From: Bacillus subtilis
Lineage (GTDB): Bacteria; Bacillota; Bacilli; Bacillales; Bacillaceae_C
Direction of reading: 5' to 3'
Assembly (NCBI RefSeq): GCF_008764245.1
Contig: NZ_VTQV01000040.1
Coordinates: forward strand, 1-39,282
DNA length: 39,282 nt
Position numbers and translations under genes: made by a program. The notes beneath the pieces were generated by a model. The model made no database searches. It saw only the letters and a list, made by a program, of their open reading frames with translations, and had not been told where the DNA came from. Numbering within the stretch: the stretch's first letter is position 1; each line of letters starts with the position of its first letter. Below, in pieces: positions 24,710-32,261 of the stretch.

Positions 24710-25188
24710 AACAGGCCCTCCTTTAGCTATCTACACATTCACTAGTGGTGGTAGTGATTGCATTCTGCCTAATTAACGGGACAGATATTATATTACCTGT
24801 TCAATGTCGCCTTGTAACTAGCAAAGGACGACATTTTACTTGCCAACTACGTCGAATAAATCCGTTAGTAAAGTCTGTAACGTTACAACAAAGTTATTTA
24901 ATTTTAAATCTAAATGTTTTTCCATTATCCCCGTTAATTGAAGAAAACATCCCTTTTACCTCATTCTTACCTGTAAAATTAATTCTTTTAATAATAGCCG
25001 GATGTAGTTCTGCTTGTACATCATATTGGGGTGAATTTTGTATAAATTCTTTCTTCGATTGCTCCCAGTAATCCGCGGGATGGCTGCAAGTAACTTTTAC
25101 CTAGTATCTAATGCTCCCTACGGTAGTTAAAAACATCACGTTAAAACATCGAAAATATAAATCCGGATTGTAATGTGAGGAGTAAAAT
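24710..25188. other. Region with one decayed frame and the tetR promoter
   Basis: Apart from the minus-strand remnant at 24894-25102 I see no gene. The last 40 bases hold the ribosome binding site GTGAGGAG of the TetR-type gene. No clear operator palindrome is visible. Confidence 0.4.
24894..25102 (-). pseudogene. N-terminally truncated frame, family unknown
   Basis: After a TAG the frame runs 69 codons without a start, VTCSHPADYWEQSKKEFIQN then YDVQAELHPAIIKRINFTGK and GDNGKTFRFKIK, to TAA. It reads like the C-terminal half of an exported or lipoprotein-type protein. No family recognised. Confidence 0.35.
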
Positions 25189-25803
25189 ATGAGGAAGAAG
25201 AAAGAACTGACATCCAATCAATTGATTGAGGCAGCATTTGAGCTTTTTGCACAACACGGGATTGAAAAAACGAGTCTGGCTATGATTGCCACAAAGGTCG
25301 GTATCACAAAGCCGTCCATTTACTATCATTTCGCATCAAAAGAAGAATTGATCGATCGAATATTTGAATACAGTCTTGGCGATTATCAATTTGACCATTT
25401 CGTCCAAATTGATGAGTGCAATGAACAAAATTTTGCTAAAAAGCTATATCAAGCGGGTCTAAGAATGTTTCCGGAAAAAGATGAAATCTATCTACGAGTT
25501 TTAAATGAATTTATGAGCTATGCTGTGCGCAATGAAAAATACTTGAAACGCATTGCGAAATTTGAGCAAGAGTTTATAGAGGGCTTCCAAGACTTATTGC
25601 AAAAGGGAGCTGATTTAGGAATAGTTAAACCGCAAAATATAGCGGCCAAGGCACATATGCTAGCTATTGTCATCGATGGTATCCAAGATTCTATAGTCAT
25701 GCAGATGCCGTTTAAAACAGACTATAAAGATATCTGGCGGGAAGTAGTGAACAGTGTTCTCACGAAAAACCAAAATGAATTTGGAGAGGATGAACAACTA
25801 TGA
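25189..25803 (+). CDS. TetR-family transcriptional regulator
   Basis: 204 residues, starting MRKKKELTSNQLIEAAFELF behind GAGGAG. The TetR_N helix-turn-helix is at about 9-55 (TSLAMIATKVGITKPSIYYH then FASKEELID). The C-terminal part (residues 60-200, with a FLDLLQKG-like helix GFQDLLQKGADLGIVKPQN) resembles TetR_C domains sensing hydrophobic compounds. Such regulators usually control an efflux or enzyme gene next to them; here the following frame overlaps by ATGA but is truncated after 31 codons, so the target is lost. Confidence 0.9.
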   Translation: MRKKKELTSNQLIEAAFELFAQHGIEKTSLAMIATKVGITKPSIYYHFASKEELIDRIFEYSLGDYQFDHFVQIDECNEQNFAKKLYQAGLRMFPEKDEIYLRVLNEFMSYAVRNEKYLKRIAKFEQEFIEGFQDLLQKGADLGIVKPQNIAAKAHMLAIVIDGIQDSIVMQMPFKTDYKDIWREVVNSVLTKNQNEFGEDEQL

Positions 25804-25895
25804 ACATAATTAGAAATACCAAGATTGATGCCAATACGGCCATTGAGGCAAACAAAATAATCCTCGGAAACTGGATTTTCAGAAAGGGTACTTAA
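25800..25895 (+). pseudogene. Truncated gene translationally coupled to tetR
   Basis: ATG overlaps the tetR stop as ATGA, the usual sign of a coupled operon partner. Only 31 codons remain: MNIIRNTKIDANTAIEANKI followed by ILGNWIFRKGT. Shortly after, KIFRKEWE appears in frame before another stop, which may be the original C-terminus, so an internal deletion is likely. The family is not recognisable. Confidence 0.45.
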
Positions 25896-26046
25896 GATTT
25901 TTCGAAAAGAGTGGGAATAAAGATATAACTTAATATGGAGAGAAAAACCTTATTTAACAGCCTACCATCTTATTTTTGGTAGGTGAGGTATAACTCTCCC
26001 AAACGATGAAAGGGATAAAGAAAACAGAGAGTAAAATTCAAAAATA

Positions 26047-26114
26047 TGAAAACAAGGAGGTGAACACTCTGCTACCCGAAAGATGTTTCTACGCTTTGTA
26101 GCAGAGTAACAGAC
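26047..26114 (+). promoter_or_regulatory. Structured leader of the cupin gene
   Basis: The only good ribosome binding site, AAGGAGGTG (26054-26062), is 52 bases before the ATG. Between them CTCTGCTAC (26067-26075) and GTAGCAGAG (26098-26106) form a perfect 9-bp stem. With the stem closed the site lies about 12 bases from the start. A short frame GTG AAC ... TAG (13 codons) begins inside the site and ends in the stem. Confidence 0.5.
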
Positions 26115-26534
26115 ATGAGTAAAAACATTCAACCTAACGAGGTTTCTACACAAACTTTTTCCTGGGGGATCATCAAATGGTTTGTCACACCCGACCACAC
26201 CAAAGGGGCAAACGTATCCTTTGGCGAAGTAATTCTCTTCCCTGAACAGGGAGTTGAGCGACATAATCACCCTGACGCAGAGGAGGTCCTCTACGTTCTT
26301 TCTGGAGAAGGAAAACAGATGTTGAACGACGAAACGCCCTTTACGGTCAAAGCCGGCGATGTGATTCACATTCCCAAAGGAGTCTATCACCACACGATCA
26401 ATACAGGTTGGGAGCCCCTCCGCGGATTGTCTATCATGAACCCAGGTGGAGCGGAAAAAATACTCACCTCTGCATCCGATTTTCACGAAATACCAGTCGG
26501 TCAAATTGCAACCTTCCGTCGCAATGAGTCATAG
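26115..26534 (+). CDS. Cupin-domain protein
   Basis: 139 residues forming a single-domain cupin. Motif 1 is GVERHNHPDAEEVLYVLSGE (residues about 45-65; HxH and E ligate the metal). Motif 2 is AGDVIHIPKGVYHHTINTG (residues about 85-103; the third His ligates). All metal ligands are present. Single-domain cupins are small metal-binding enzymes or sugar/polyketide-modifying proteins; the substrate is not deducible. The start has no site of its own next to it; see the leader entry. A terminator follows. Confidence 0.88.
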   Translation: MSKNIQPNEVSTQTFSWGIIKWFVTPDHTKGANVSFGEVILFPEQGVERHNHPDAEEVLYVLSGEGKQMLNDETPFTVKAGDVIHIPKGVYHHTINTGWEPLRGLSIMNPGGAEKILTSASDFHEIPVGQIATFRRNES

Positions 26535-26556
26535 GACACATACGAATCAACCATTC

Positions 26557-26588
26557 GAGGCAGAGATCACCGCTGCCTCACTTTTTTA
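26557..26588 (+). terminator. Terminator of the cupin gene
   Basis: GAGGCA and TGCCTC pair around 11 nt; ACTTTTTT follows on the plus strand. Confidence 0.8.
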
Positions 26589-26671
26589 GGAAATACTCGG
26601 TTCCCCTAAGGGAGTAAGAATACAACTTGATTTAAAAAGAGAAAACCTATCTAACAGGGTTTAGCCTAATT

Positions 26672-26814
26672 AAGTTTCAACCCTTCTTCTCACCGACTGC
26701 GTTTGCCCTCTCCATAATTTCCTGTACTATTGAACCTTTTGCATCCGCATGGTCTTGGACGTGTTTCCATTTACGGTGAGCTAAGTTATGCTTTACGCTT
26801 GCATACTTATCTCG
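26672..26814 (-). repeat. Left copy of a 143-bp inverted repeat (3' end of GrpB-family gene)
   Basis: The reverse complement of this segment matches 29905-30047 without gaps and with only 4 substitutions in 143 (97%). It encodes the last 45 codons of a GrpB-family protein including the stop; the frame is preserved and three of the four changes alter an amino acid. Nothing of the gene's front lies next to it. With the right copy it encloses the methyltransferase-two-component module. The surrounding 26589-27080 has no intact gene; a frame with one membrane helix (minus strand, 26815-26890) is too short to name. Confidence 0.9.
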
Positions 26815-26990
26815 TTAGGTTCTTTTGTGCTATAAGAAACATCATCTCCATTATTACGAAGGAAGTAATTAATAATAGGGGTAGTACCAGCGAAGCTGTC
26901 ACTAGCCGCAATAATGAATAAAATTAAAAATACACCATTTCTGATTTCACTTCTTCAATTGGAACTCGCTCCTAAAAGGCTTATTCAAAG

Positions 26991-27010
26991 CTTAAGAATT
27001 CTTAAGAATT
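26991..27010 (+). promoter_or_regulatory. Tandem decamer, probable response-regulator site
   Basis: CTTAAGAATTCTTAAGAATT is two exact copies of a 10-bp unit, each itself palindromic. OmpR/PhoB-type regulators bind direct repeats one helical turn apart. A -10-like TATGAT follows at about 27045 with a poor -35, as in activated promoters. The operon downstream encodes such a regulator, so autoregulation is likely. Confidence 0.5.
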
Positions 27011-27080
27011 TTTGCCCCTTTTTCTTCAGGTTTGGATCCTAAAGTATGATTATGAATTCAAACCAATGGGGTGACTAATT

Positions 27081-27686
27081 ATGAAAAATCTCTCCTTCTT
27101 ATTTCAATATATTGTAAATCCTAAATCAGTTGGTGCAATTCTTCCTAGTTCAAGATTTCTTGGAGATAAAATGATTGAAGGAATCGATTTTAAGAAAGCA
27201 AAGTACATTGTCGAATATGGACCCGGTACAGGTGTGTTCACAGAAAAATTGTTAAAAAAAAGAGACCCTAAGACAATTGTTTTATTAGTGGAAAATAATA
27301 AGGAGTTTTATTCATTACTAAAAGGAAAATTTAAAGAAGAAGAGAATTTATTCATTGTATATGGATCTGCTGAAAATATTGAGCAGTATTTAAGGGAGTA
27401 TGGTATGACTTATGCCGATTATGTTATTTCTGGTCTTCCATTTGCAAGTTTACCAAAACAGGTTTCAACCAAAATTTTATTAAACACCACGAAAATCCTA
27501 AACAAGGATGGACAATTCATTACTTTCCAATACACTAAATTTAAAAAAGCATTCATCCAACATTTTTTTACCAAAATAGATATAAAAAGAGAAATTAGAA
27601 ATGTACCACCAGCCTATGTCTTTAATTGTTCGATGCAAGAAAAAAATGTGGAGGGATATTGTGGAGTCCAAAATTCTTATTGTTGA
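27081..27686 (+). CDS. Class I SAM-dependent methyltransferase of the KsgA/phospholipid-methyltransferase type
   Basis: 201 residues beginning MKNLSFLFQYIVNPKSVGAI followed by LPSSRFL, the opening of the rRNA-adenine/phospholipid methyltransferase-like family. KYIVEYGPGTGVFTEKLLKK (about 40-60) is the SAM-binding motif I. VISGLPFASLP (about 115-125) stands at the position of motif IV (NLPY/F in KsgA). Its target may be a membrane lipid (PmtA-like) or rRNA. It overlaps the response-regulator gene by 26 bp, so both are translated from one mRNA. Its place in a signalling operon suggests envelope modification, by inference. GGGGTGA lies before the start. Confidence 0.85.
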   Translation: MKNLSFLFQYIVNPKSVGAILPSSRFLGDKMIEGIDFKKAKYIVEYGPGTGVFTEKLLKKRDPKTIVLLVENNKEFYSLLKGKFKEEENLFIVYGSAENIEQYLREYGMTYADYVISGLPFASLPKQVSTKILLNTTKILNKDGQFITFQYTKFKKAFIQHFFTKIDIKREIRNVPPAYVFNCSMQEKNVEGYCGVQNSYC

Positions 27687-28347
27687 TGATGACAAAGAAA
27701 TTAGAAAACTTATTTCGGTTTATTTAGAAAATGAAGGTATGCAAACCCAAAAAGCAGAAGATGCTATCGAAGCCTTAAAATTATTGGAAGATAAGAAGTT
27801 CGATCTCATTATTTTAGATATAATGATGCCAAAAATGGATGGTATTGAGGCATGTATGAAAATTAGGGAAGAACGCAGTATGCCCATCATCATGCTTTCT
27901 GCAAAATCAGAAGATATGGATAAAATCCAGGGTCTTGCTTCCGGCGCAGATGATTATTTATCAAAACCGTTTAATCCATTGGAATTGATTGCCAGGGTAA
28001 AATCTCAATTAAGAAGGTATAAAAAATACAATACTGATACTAACAGCAATAAAACCGTCATCGATATTGGCGATTTAACCGTTAATACTGATACTCGTCA
28101 GGTATGGGTACGGGAGAAGGAAGTAAGATTAACTCCAAAAGAATTCAATATACTGGAACTTCTCGCCAGAAACAAAGGGATTGTCTTAAGTGTTGAAAAA
28201 ATTTATGAAGCAGTTTGGAAGGAAGACTTCTATAAGTCGGATAATACGGTGATGGTGCACATTACAAAAATTAGAGACAAAATTGAAGAAGACCCAAAAC
28301 ACCCGATTTACGTTAAAACAGTTTGGGGAGTAGGGTATAAAATATGA
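27661..28347 (+). CDS. OmpR/VanR-type response regulator
   Basis: 228 residues from GTG 27661, which has GGAGGG at the right distance; the frame is open further upstream but without such a site. Receiver domain: acidic pocket D9-D10-D11, phosphoacceptor D53 in LIILDIMMPKMDG, conserved K102 in LSKPFNP. The winged-helix output domain at about 130-228 ends with HITKIRDKIEEDPKHPIYVK and WGVGYKI. All key residues are present. It overlaps the kinase gene by 4 bp. Confidence 0.95.
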   Translation: MESKILIVDDDKEIRKLISVYLENEGMQTQKAEDAIEALKLLEDKKFDLIILDIMMPKMDGIEACMKIREERSMPIIMLSAKSEDMDKIQGLASGADDYLSKPFNPLELIARVKSQLRRYKKYNTDTNSNKTVIDIGDLTVNTDTRQVWVREKEVRLTPKEFNILELLARNKGIVLSVEKIYEAVWKEDFYKSDNTVMVHITKIRDKIEEDPKHPIYVKTVWGVGYKI

Positions 28348-29426
28348 AGAATATCAGATTTAGAAATAAGATAATTGTAAAGCTTCTTGTTTCGATTGCG
28401 ATTAGTTTACTTGTTTCGATTGCTTTGATGATCCTCATCTCTCAATTCATCACGAATCCGTATATGATGAATTCGACGGGGTTCAGTATTTTAAAATATA
28501 ATTTGATGATGTTCATCATGTTTACAGTAGCTATCTTCACTTTTATTACAATTTTTTTATTCATGGTAAGAAGAAAATTAATGTATTTGAAACTCATTTC
28601 CGAGAGCGTTAACCATATTGCTAATGGAAAACTTGGTATGACAATTGGGATTGAAGGTAAAGACGAATTGACTCAACTGGCTCAAAACATTAATTACATG
28701 TCAAAAGAGTTAGAAAATAAATTTGAATATGAAAGACGCATAGAGAATGAAAAAAATGAGCTTATTACAAATGTATCCCATGATCTACGGACACCTTTGA
28801 CATCAATCATTGGATATTTGGATTTATTAAAAAAAGGTCAATATGACAATAAGCTACAATATCAGGAGTGCCTTGAAATCATTTATTCAAAATCACAAAG
28901 ACTGAAATACCTAATTGACGAACTATTTGAATATACCCGTTTGTCAAGTCCAGATGTTAAGTTAAAGCTGAGCGAGGTTGATTTGGCAGGGTTATTGGAG
29001 CAAATAGTTGGAGAATACATACCAATATTTGAAAAAGAACAATTAAGTGTTCAAAAATCGATAAGGGAAGAATATATACCTGTTTTAATGGATGTAGAAA
29101 AGATGGTTCGTGTTTATGAAAATCTCTTTATGAATGCGATAAAATTCAGCTTGAAACCATCCGAATTACATATAAAACTTGAAGCAAAAAGGAATAAAGC
29201 CATTTTGAAGGTATCAAATAAAACGGAAAAGCCTCCAGTAAATGATGTTAATAAATTGTTTGAAAGATTTTTCAGGGGGGATAAGGCAAGAAGGAATAAT
29301 CATGGAACTGGACTTGGACTTGCTATCTCAAAAAGAATTGTTGAACTTCACGATGGGATCATTTGTGCGGAATACAAAGAGGGTTGGATGAATTTTATTC
29401 TCGAATATCCTATATATAGGAAATAG
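28344..29426 (+). CDS. Membrane sensor histidine kinase (VanS-like)
   Basis: 360 residues. Two membrane helices at about 12-36 and 52-74 enclose a very short external loop of about 15 residues, so the signal is probably sensed within the membrane or from a partner protein, as in intramembrane-sensing kinases. HAMP follows at 75-125, then the dimerisation domain with H146 in NVSHDLRTPLTSIIGYLDLL, N-box N260/N264 in YENLFMNAIKFS, and G2-box GTGLGLAISKRIVELHDG. It is catalytically complete. It phosphorylates the regulator at 27661. The partner methyltransferase suggests an envelope-stress or peptide-antibiotic response, as an inference. Confidence 0.93.
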   Translation: MKNIRFRNKIIVKLLVSIAISLLVSIALMILISQFITNPYMMNSTGFSILKYNLMMFIMFTVAIFTFITIFLFMVRRKLMYLKLISESVNHIANGKLGMTIGIEGKDELTQLAQNINYMSKELENKFEYERRIENEKNELITNVSHDLRTPLTSIIGYLDLLKKGQYDNKLQYQECLEIIYSKSQRLKYLIDELFEYTRLSSPDVKLKLSEVDLAGLLEQIVGEYIPIFEKEQLSVQKSIREEYIPVLMDVEKMVRVYENLFMNAIKFSLKPSELHIKLEAKRNKAILKVSNKTEKPPVNDVNKLFERFFRGDKARRNNHGTGLGLAISKRIVELHDGIICAEYKEGWMNFILEYPIYRK

Positions 29427-29452
29427 CTTATGAAGCTAAAGAGGTGATCTGG

Positions 29453-30042
29453 TTATCGGCGACGTTAAATATTGGTTAAAGGAAACAGCCCGATTATACG
29501 GTGAGTAGGAAGAAAAACGTATAACCAATGCACAAATTACACTCCTTGACTATGATCCGAAATGGCCGAAGTTATTTGACCGAGAGGCTAAAAGAGTTTA
29601 TTCCATACTTGGTAAAAAGGTACTTCAGTTGGAGCACGTTGGATCAACTTCAGTGCCAGGTTTATGTGCTAAGCCAATTATTGATATTCTATTGGTTGTG
29701 AAGGATTCTGCTGACGAAAGTGTTTATGTTCCTGACTTGGAGGAAGCTGGCTACACTTTACGTATTCGAGAACCAGGTTGGTTTCAACACCGACTTTTTA
29801 AAGGCCCTGATACAGATATTAATTTACACGTATTTAGTAAAGGCTCATCTGAGATCGACCGAATGTTGCGATTTCGCAATTGGCTAAGAATTAACCATTC
29901 CGATCGAGATAAGTATGCAAGCGTAAAGCGTAACTTAGCTCACCGTAAATGGAAACACGTTCAAGACTATGCGGATGCAAAAGGTTCAATAGTACAGGAA
30001 ATTATGGAGAGGGCAAACGCAGTCGATGAGAAGAAGGGTTGA
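29453..30042 (+). pseudogene. GrpB-family gene with nonsense codon and no start
   Basis: The frame reads DVKYWLKETARLYGE, TAG, then EEKRITNAQITLLDYDPKWP and KRVYSILGKKVLQLEHVGST, SVPGLCAKPIIDILLVVKD and so on to TGA at 30042. EHVGSTSVPGLxAKPIIDI is the GrpB hallmark (nucleotidyltransferase-like fold). The expected start is lost (GTT or CTG after the AAGAGGTGAT site) and an amber codon lies about 17 codons in. From the first ATG, 29629, a 137-residue piece remains that lacks the N-terminal strand. It is probably inactive. Its 3' third is the right copy of the inverted repeat. Confidence 0.7.
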
Positions 30043-30047
30043 AACTT
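29905..30047 (+). repeat. Right copy of the 143-bp inverted repeat
   Basis: See 26672-26814. It covers the last codons of the GrpB-family gene and 5 bp beyond its stop. The distance between the copies is 3.09 kb. Confidence 0.9.
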
Positions 30048-30112
30048 TCAAATTCCTTTTATAAGGATGAAGGTGTTTTACACGGTGTCGATTTTTCCAC
30101 ACTTATTAAGAA

Positions 30113-30145
30113 ATTGGAAAAGGGAGACTTGTAAGCCCTTTTCCA
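30113..30145. terminator. Hairpin between the GrpB gene and the DnaB-like gene
   Basis: TGGAAAAGG(G) and CCCTTTTCCA form a 10-bp stem around GAGACTTGTAAG. T-runs are weak on both sides; it may end transcripts from either strand. Confidence 0.5.
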
Positions 30146-30269
30146 CCACAAAATCCGAATACCCATTCTTTTAATAATTGTTCGTATTTAAGTTCAAAAA
30201 CTCCCGTTCATATTGGCCAAGAATTTTTGTTCGGAAATAAGACCACAAAAAATAAAAACAGCTAACAAA

Positions 30270-30698
30270 CTATCCAGGTTTCAACATACTTCGTACAAAT
30301 TTACCCAACTGCTCATTGGTTATATTTAGATCGTTTGCTGCAACTTCAAAAGCTTTTAGTCGTTCCGCACTACTTTCTTTATACGAATTTTTGTAGTTTT
30401 CATATATTTCATGTTCTTGCTTTGCTAGTTTCATAGCTTCATCAGCAGTAGTAACCCTTTTTCTATTCCAATGGGATGCGATTTTTAATGCATAATTTTT
30501 ATTTAATTTCATGTTACTTTTAATCAAGATATAATGAATTAAAACATTGATAGCCTCATTACTCAGACCGATTTCCCTTATTTCTTGAATTAGCTTCAGA
30601 TCGGCTTCAATTGGTTTGCTGCCTTCTTGCATATCCATCAAAAGTTCTTCAGGAGTTACCCCTTTAAAATACTCAACTAACTTCTCTCGTTTAGTCAT
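30270..30698 (-). CDS. DnaB/DnaD-domain (DnaB_2) protein, replication-initiation-like
   Basis: 142 residues with GAGGAG before the ATG. The segment IREIGLSNEAINVLIHYILI followed by KSNMKLNKNYALKIASHWNR and KRVTTADEAMKLAKQE is the DnaB_2/DnaD C-terminal domain (YxxxKxxxWxxxxVxTxxxAM pattern), which binds DNA in primosome proteins DnaB and DnaD of Firmicutes. Full DnaB is about 470 residues; here only one domain and a basic tail (QLGKFVRSMLKPG) are present. Such single-domain proteins occur in phages, plasmids and as chromosomal orphans. It overlaps the preceding small membrane-protein gene by 4 bp, an unusual partner. Confidence 0.75.
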   Translation of the reverse strand: MTKREKLVEYFKGVTPEELLMDMQEGSKPIEADLKLIQEIREIGLSNEAINVLIHYILIKSNMKLNKNYALKIASHWNRKRVTTADEAMKLAKQEHEIYENYKNSYKESSAERLKAFEVAANDLNITNEQLGKFVRSMLKPG

Positions 30699-30877
30699 AA
30701 ATAAACTCCTCGTATAGTAATTGGCAATAATGGTTCAATAACTGATTTTTCCACTTCCTCCCTTTTCCTTTTTGACAACTTTTTTCTAATCTTATCACTG
30801 AATTTAAAGCCCACTATATAATACAAGACAAACAATAAATAAAGAAAACCTATGCCAAGGCCAAATATGTTACCCAT
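30695..30877 (-). CDS. Small membrane protein coupled to the DnaB-like gene, 60 aa
   Basis: MGNIFGLGIGFLYLLFVLYY is one hydrophobic helix, followed by a strongly basic stretch (KIRKKLSKRKREEVEKS) that would lie in the cytoplasm. Its stop overlaps the start of the DnaB-like gene, so the two are translated together. No clear ribosome binding site is visible before this ATG. A membrane anchor beside a DnaB-type domain recalls the membrane attachment role of DnaB itself, split into two proteins; that is speculation. Confidence 0.6.
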   Translation of the reverse strand: MGNIFGLGIGFLYLLFVLYYIVGFKFSDKIRKKLSKRKREEVEKSVIEPLLPITIRGVYL

Positions 30878-30945
30878 TTGCCCAGTGGTTCCGTGTTTGA
30901 TGTTCCCCTATTTTATCACAGAAAGATCCATTGATTTTTTCCTTC

Positions 30946-31416
30946 CTATTTTTTCCGTACTTTCGCAACGCCTAACGCAAAGTGATTCCATAGAACATCC
31001 TCTACAAACTCTGCTTGTGATTCTTCACAATCAATAATGAGAATAATGTCTGAATGTTTTCCTTTTAACAGCCGTCTTTTCTTCTTTACAATCAATTCAA
31101 TAAAAAGGCGAATGGCAAATCCAAGAACAAACCCGACAAACGCACCTATTAGCCCCCAATAAATGGGCCCCCATGATAGGTTAAACCCAATACTCGCACC
31201 AATAACAGAAAAGGCCGTGGCAAGTGCTGCGCCAATATCAATTAAGCTTATACCGTCCGAACGATGTAGGGTATCAAATACCTTCCGTTCCTCTGTGCGA
31301 TTGTCTAATGGTACAGCATAGATCCTTTCTTTTTTTATCCCCTTTTTTTCTAACATCGATATGGCCATTTCTAAATAGGAGGTGGACTCAAAGGTCGAAA
31401 AAATTTGCATATTCAT
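30946..31416 (-). CDS. Conserved membrane protein with GlsB/Gsp-like hinge, 156 aa
   Basis: Residues 1-45 (MNMQIFSTFESTSYLEMAIS, ERIYAVPLDNR) form a soluble alpha/beta domain of the type found in general-stress and DUF1269-like proteins. Residues about 58-110 contain two glycine-rich membrane helices (IGAALATAFSVIGASIGFNL, YWGLIGAFVGFVLGFAIRLF). The tail is soluble again (HSDIILIIDCEESQAEFVED). The topology is typical of a stress-related family in Bacillus; the function is unknown. The start has no strong ribosome binding site and overlaps the end of a truncated frame on the same strand, so translation may depend on coupling. Confidence 0.7.
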   Translation of the reverse strand: MNMQIFSTFESTSYLEMAISMLEKKGIKKERIYAVPLDNRTEERKVFDTLHRSDGISLIDIGAALATAFSVIGASIGFNLSWGPIYWGLIGAFVGFVLGFAIRLFIELIVKKKRRLLKGKHSDIILIIDCEESQAEFVEDVLWNHFALGVAKVRKK

Positions 31417-31507
31417 CAGGGTTTCTTAAATGAAGCTGGGTGGTTCCAAATATGCTTACATGCGCTTTATAACGTCTAGCTGTATTATCATTGTTGTAGT
31501 TGTTCAT
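31388..31507 (-). pseudogene. N-terminal stub of a conserved gene, 39 codons
   Basis: ATG 31507 behind GAAGGTGG gives MNNYNNDNTARRYKAHVSIF followed by GTTQLHLRNP. I recall this as the opening of longer conserved Bacillus membrane proteins. Here it runs directly into the start of the gene at 31416 and stops, so a deletion has joined the two loci and the rest is lost. Confidence 0.45.
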
Positions 31508-31674
31508 CTAAAAAGAGGCCACCTTCGTACAAATTAGGTTAGCCATAGTTTGCTACAAATGGGTTGTTTTATCCTTTGTGGTGGCCCTATGCCACTTGGA
31601 GAGAAGATAGCAGTGAAAAGACTGGATCACTATTGGACCCAGCCTCGGATGTTGATTCATTTTACTAAATACAA

Positions 31675-31708
31675 AAACATATCACAGCTTAAAACATATC
31701 ACAGCTTA
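31675..31708. repeat. 17-bp tandem duplication at the end of the GNAT gene
   Basis: AAACATATCACAGCTTA occurs twice in a row. The second copy overlaps the stop of the acetyltransferase gene. It looks like a recent slippage duplication. Confidence 0.85.
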
Positions 31709-32215
31709 AATGCCAGAAGGACTTTTATCCCCATCTGTATTAATTTCAATATAAAAAGGGACAATATCAACATAGCGCCCGTCCTTTTGTTTGAAACCAC
31801 CTGGGATTACACCTAATGAAGAAAAGCCTAGTTTCTTGTATAGGTGAATCGCCCCTTTGTTCGAAGCCACCACCGCATTAAATTGCATAATCCGAAAACC
31901 GAGTGATCCCGCTATTTCTAACGAATCAACCACTAATTTTTCGCCAATACGTTGCCCTCTTTGTCCAGATTTCACACCGTAGGAGGCATTGGCAATATGT
32001 CCGCAGCGCCCCACATTATTCGGGTGTACAATATAAAGACCCAGTATCTCGCCATTTTCTTCGGCCACGCCTGTATAGGCTTGTTCTGCAAAAAAAGACC
32101 TAGCTTCTTCCAATGTCAATGGCTCCTCCTGTGGAAAAGCCATACCTTCTTCCACAATATCATTCCAAATGGTTATCATGTTTGGTAAGTCTGCTTCTGT
32201 ATATTGTCTAATCAT
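31706..32215 (-). CDS. GNAT-family N-acetyltransferase
   Basis: 169 residues from ATG 32215 (MIRQYTEADLPNMITIWNDI), with GGAAGTG 6 bases upstream. The family core is complete: the N-terminal IRxYTEADL strand, then NASYGVKSGQRGQRIGEKLV, which is the acetyl-CoA pyrophosphate loop (Q/RxxGxG/A), and FRIMQFNAVVASNKGAIHLY followed by KKLGFSSLGVIPGGF. The IWN and GGFxxKDGRYVDI blocks are close to phosphinothricin-acetyltransferase-like enzymes. It transfers acetyl from acetyl-CoA to an amine; the substrate is unknown. Monocistronic. Confidence 0.9.
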   Translation of the reverse strand: MIRQYTEADLPNMITIWNDIVEEGMAFPQEEPLTLEEARSFFAEQAYTGVAEENGEILGLYIVHPNNVGRCGHIANASYGVKSGQRGQRIGEKLVVDSLEIAGSLGFRIMQFNAVVASNKGAIHLYKKLGFSSLGVIPGGFKQKDGRYVDIVPFYIEINTDGDKSPSGI

Positions 32216-32261
32216 GATCGCCACTTCCAATCCCCCTCTTTTTTTCGTGCTATTTCACTTA

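Noticed and set aside
26730-26921. Plus-strand frame of 63 codons
   Set aside because: It is the reverse of the duplicated GrpB 3' end and has no start signal.
26672-30047. Composite transposon or integron
   Set aside because: The repeats are a duplicated gene end without transposase, terminal inverted repeats of IS type or visible target duplications.
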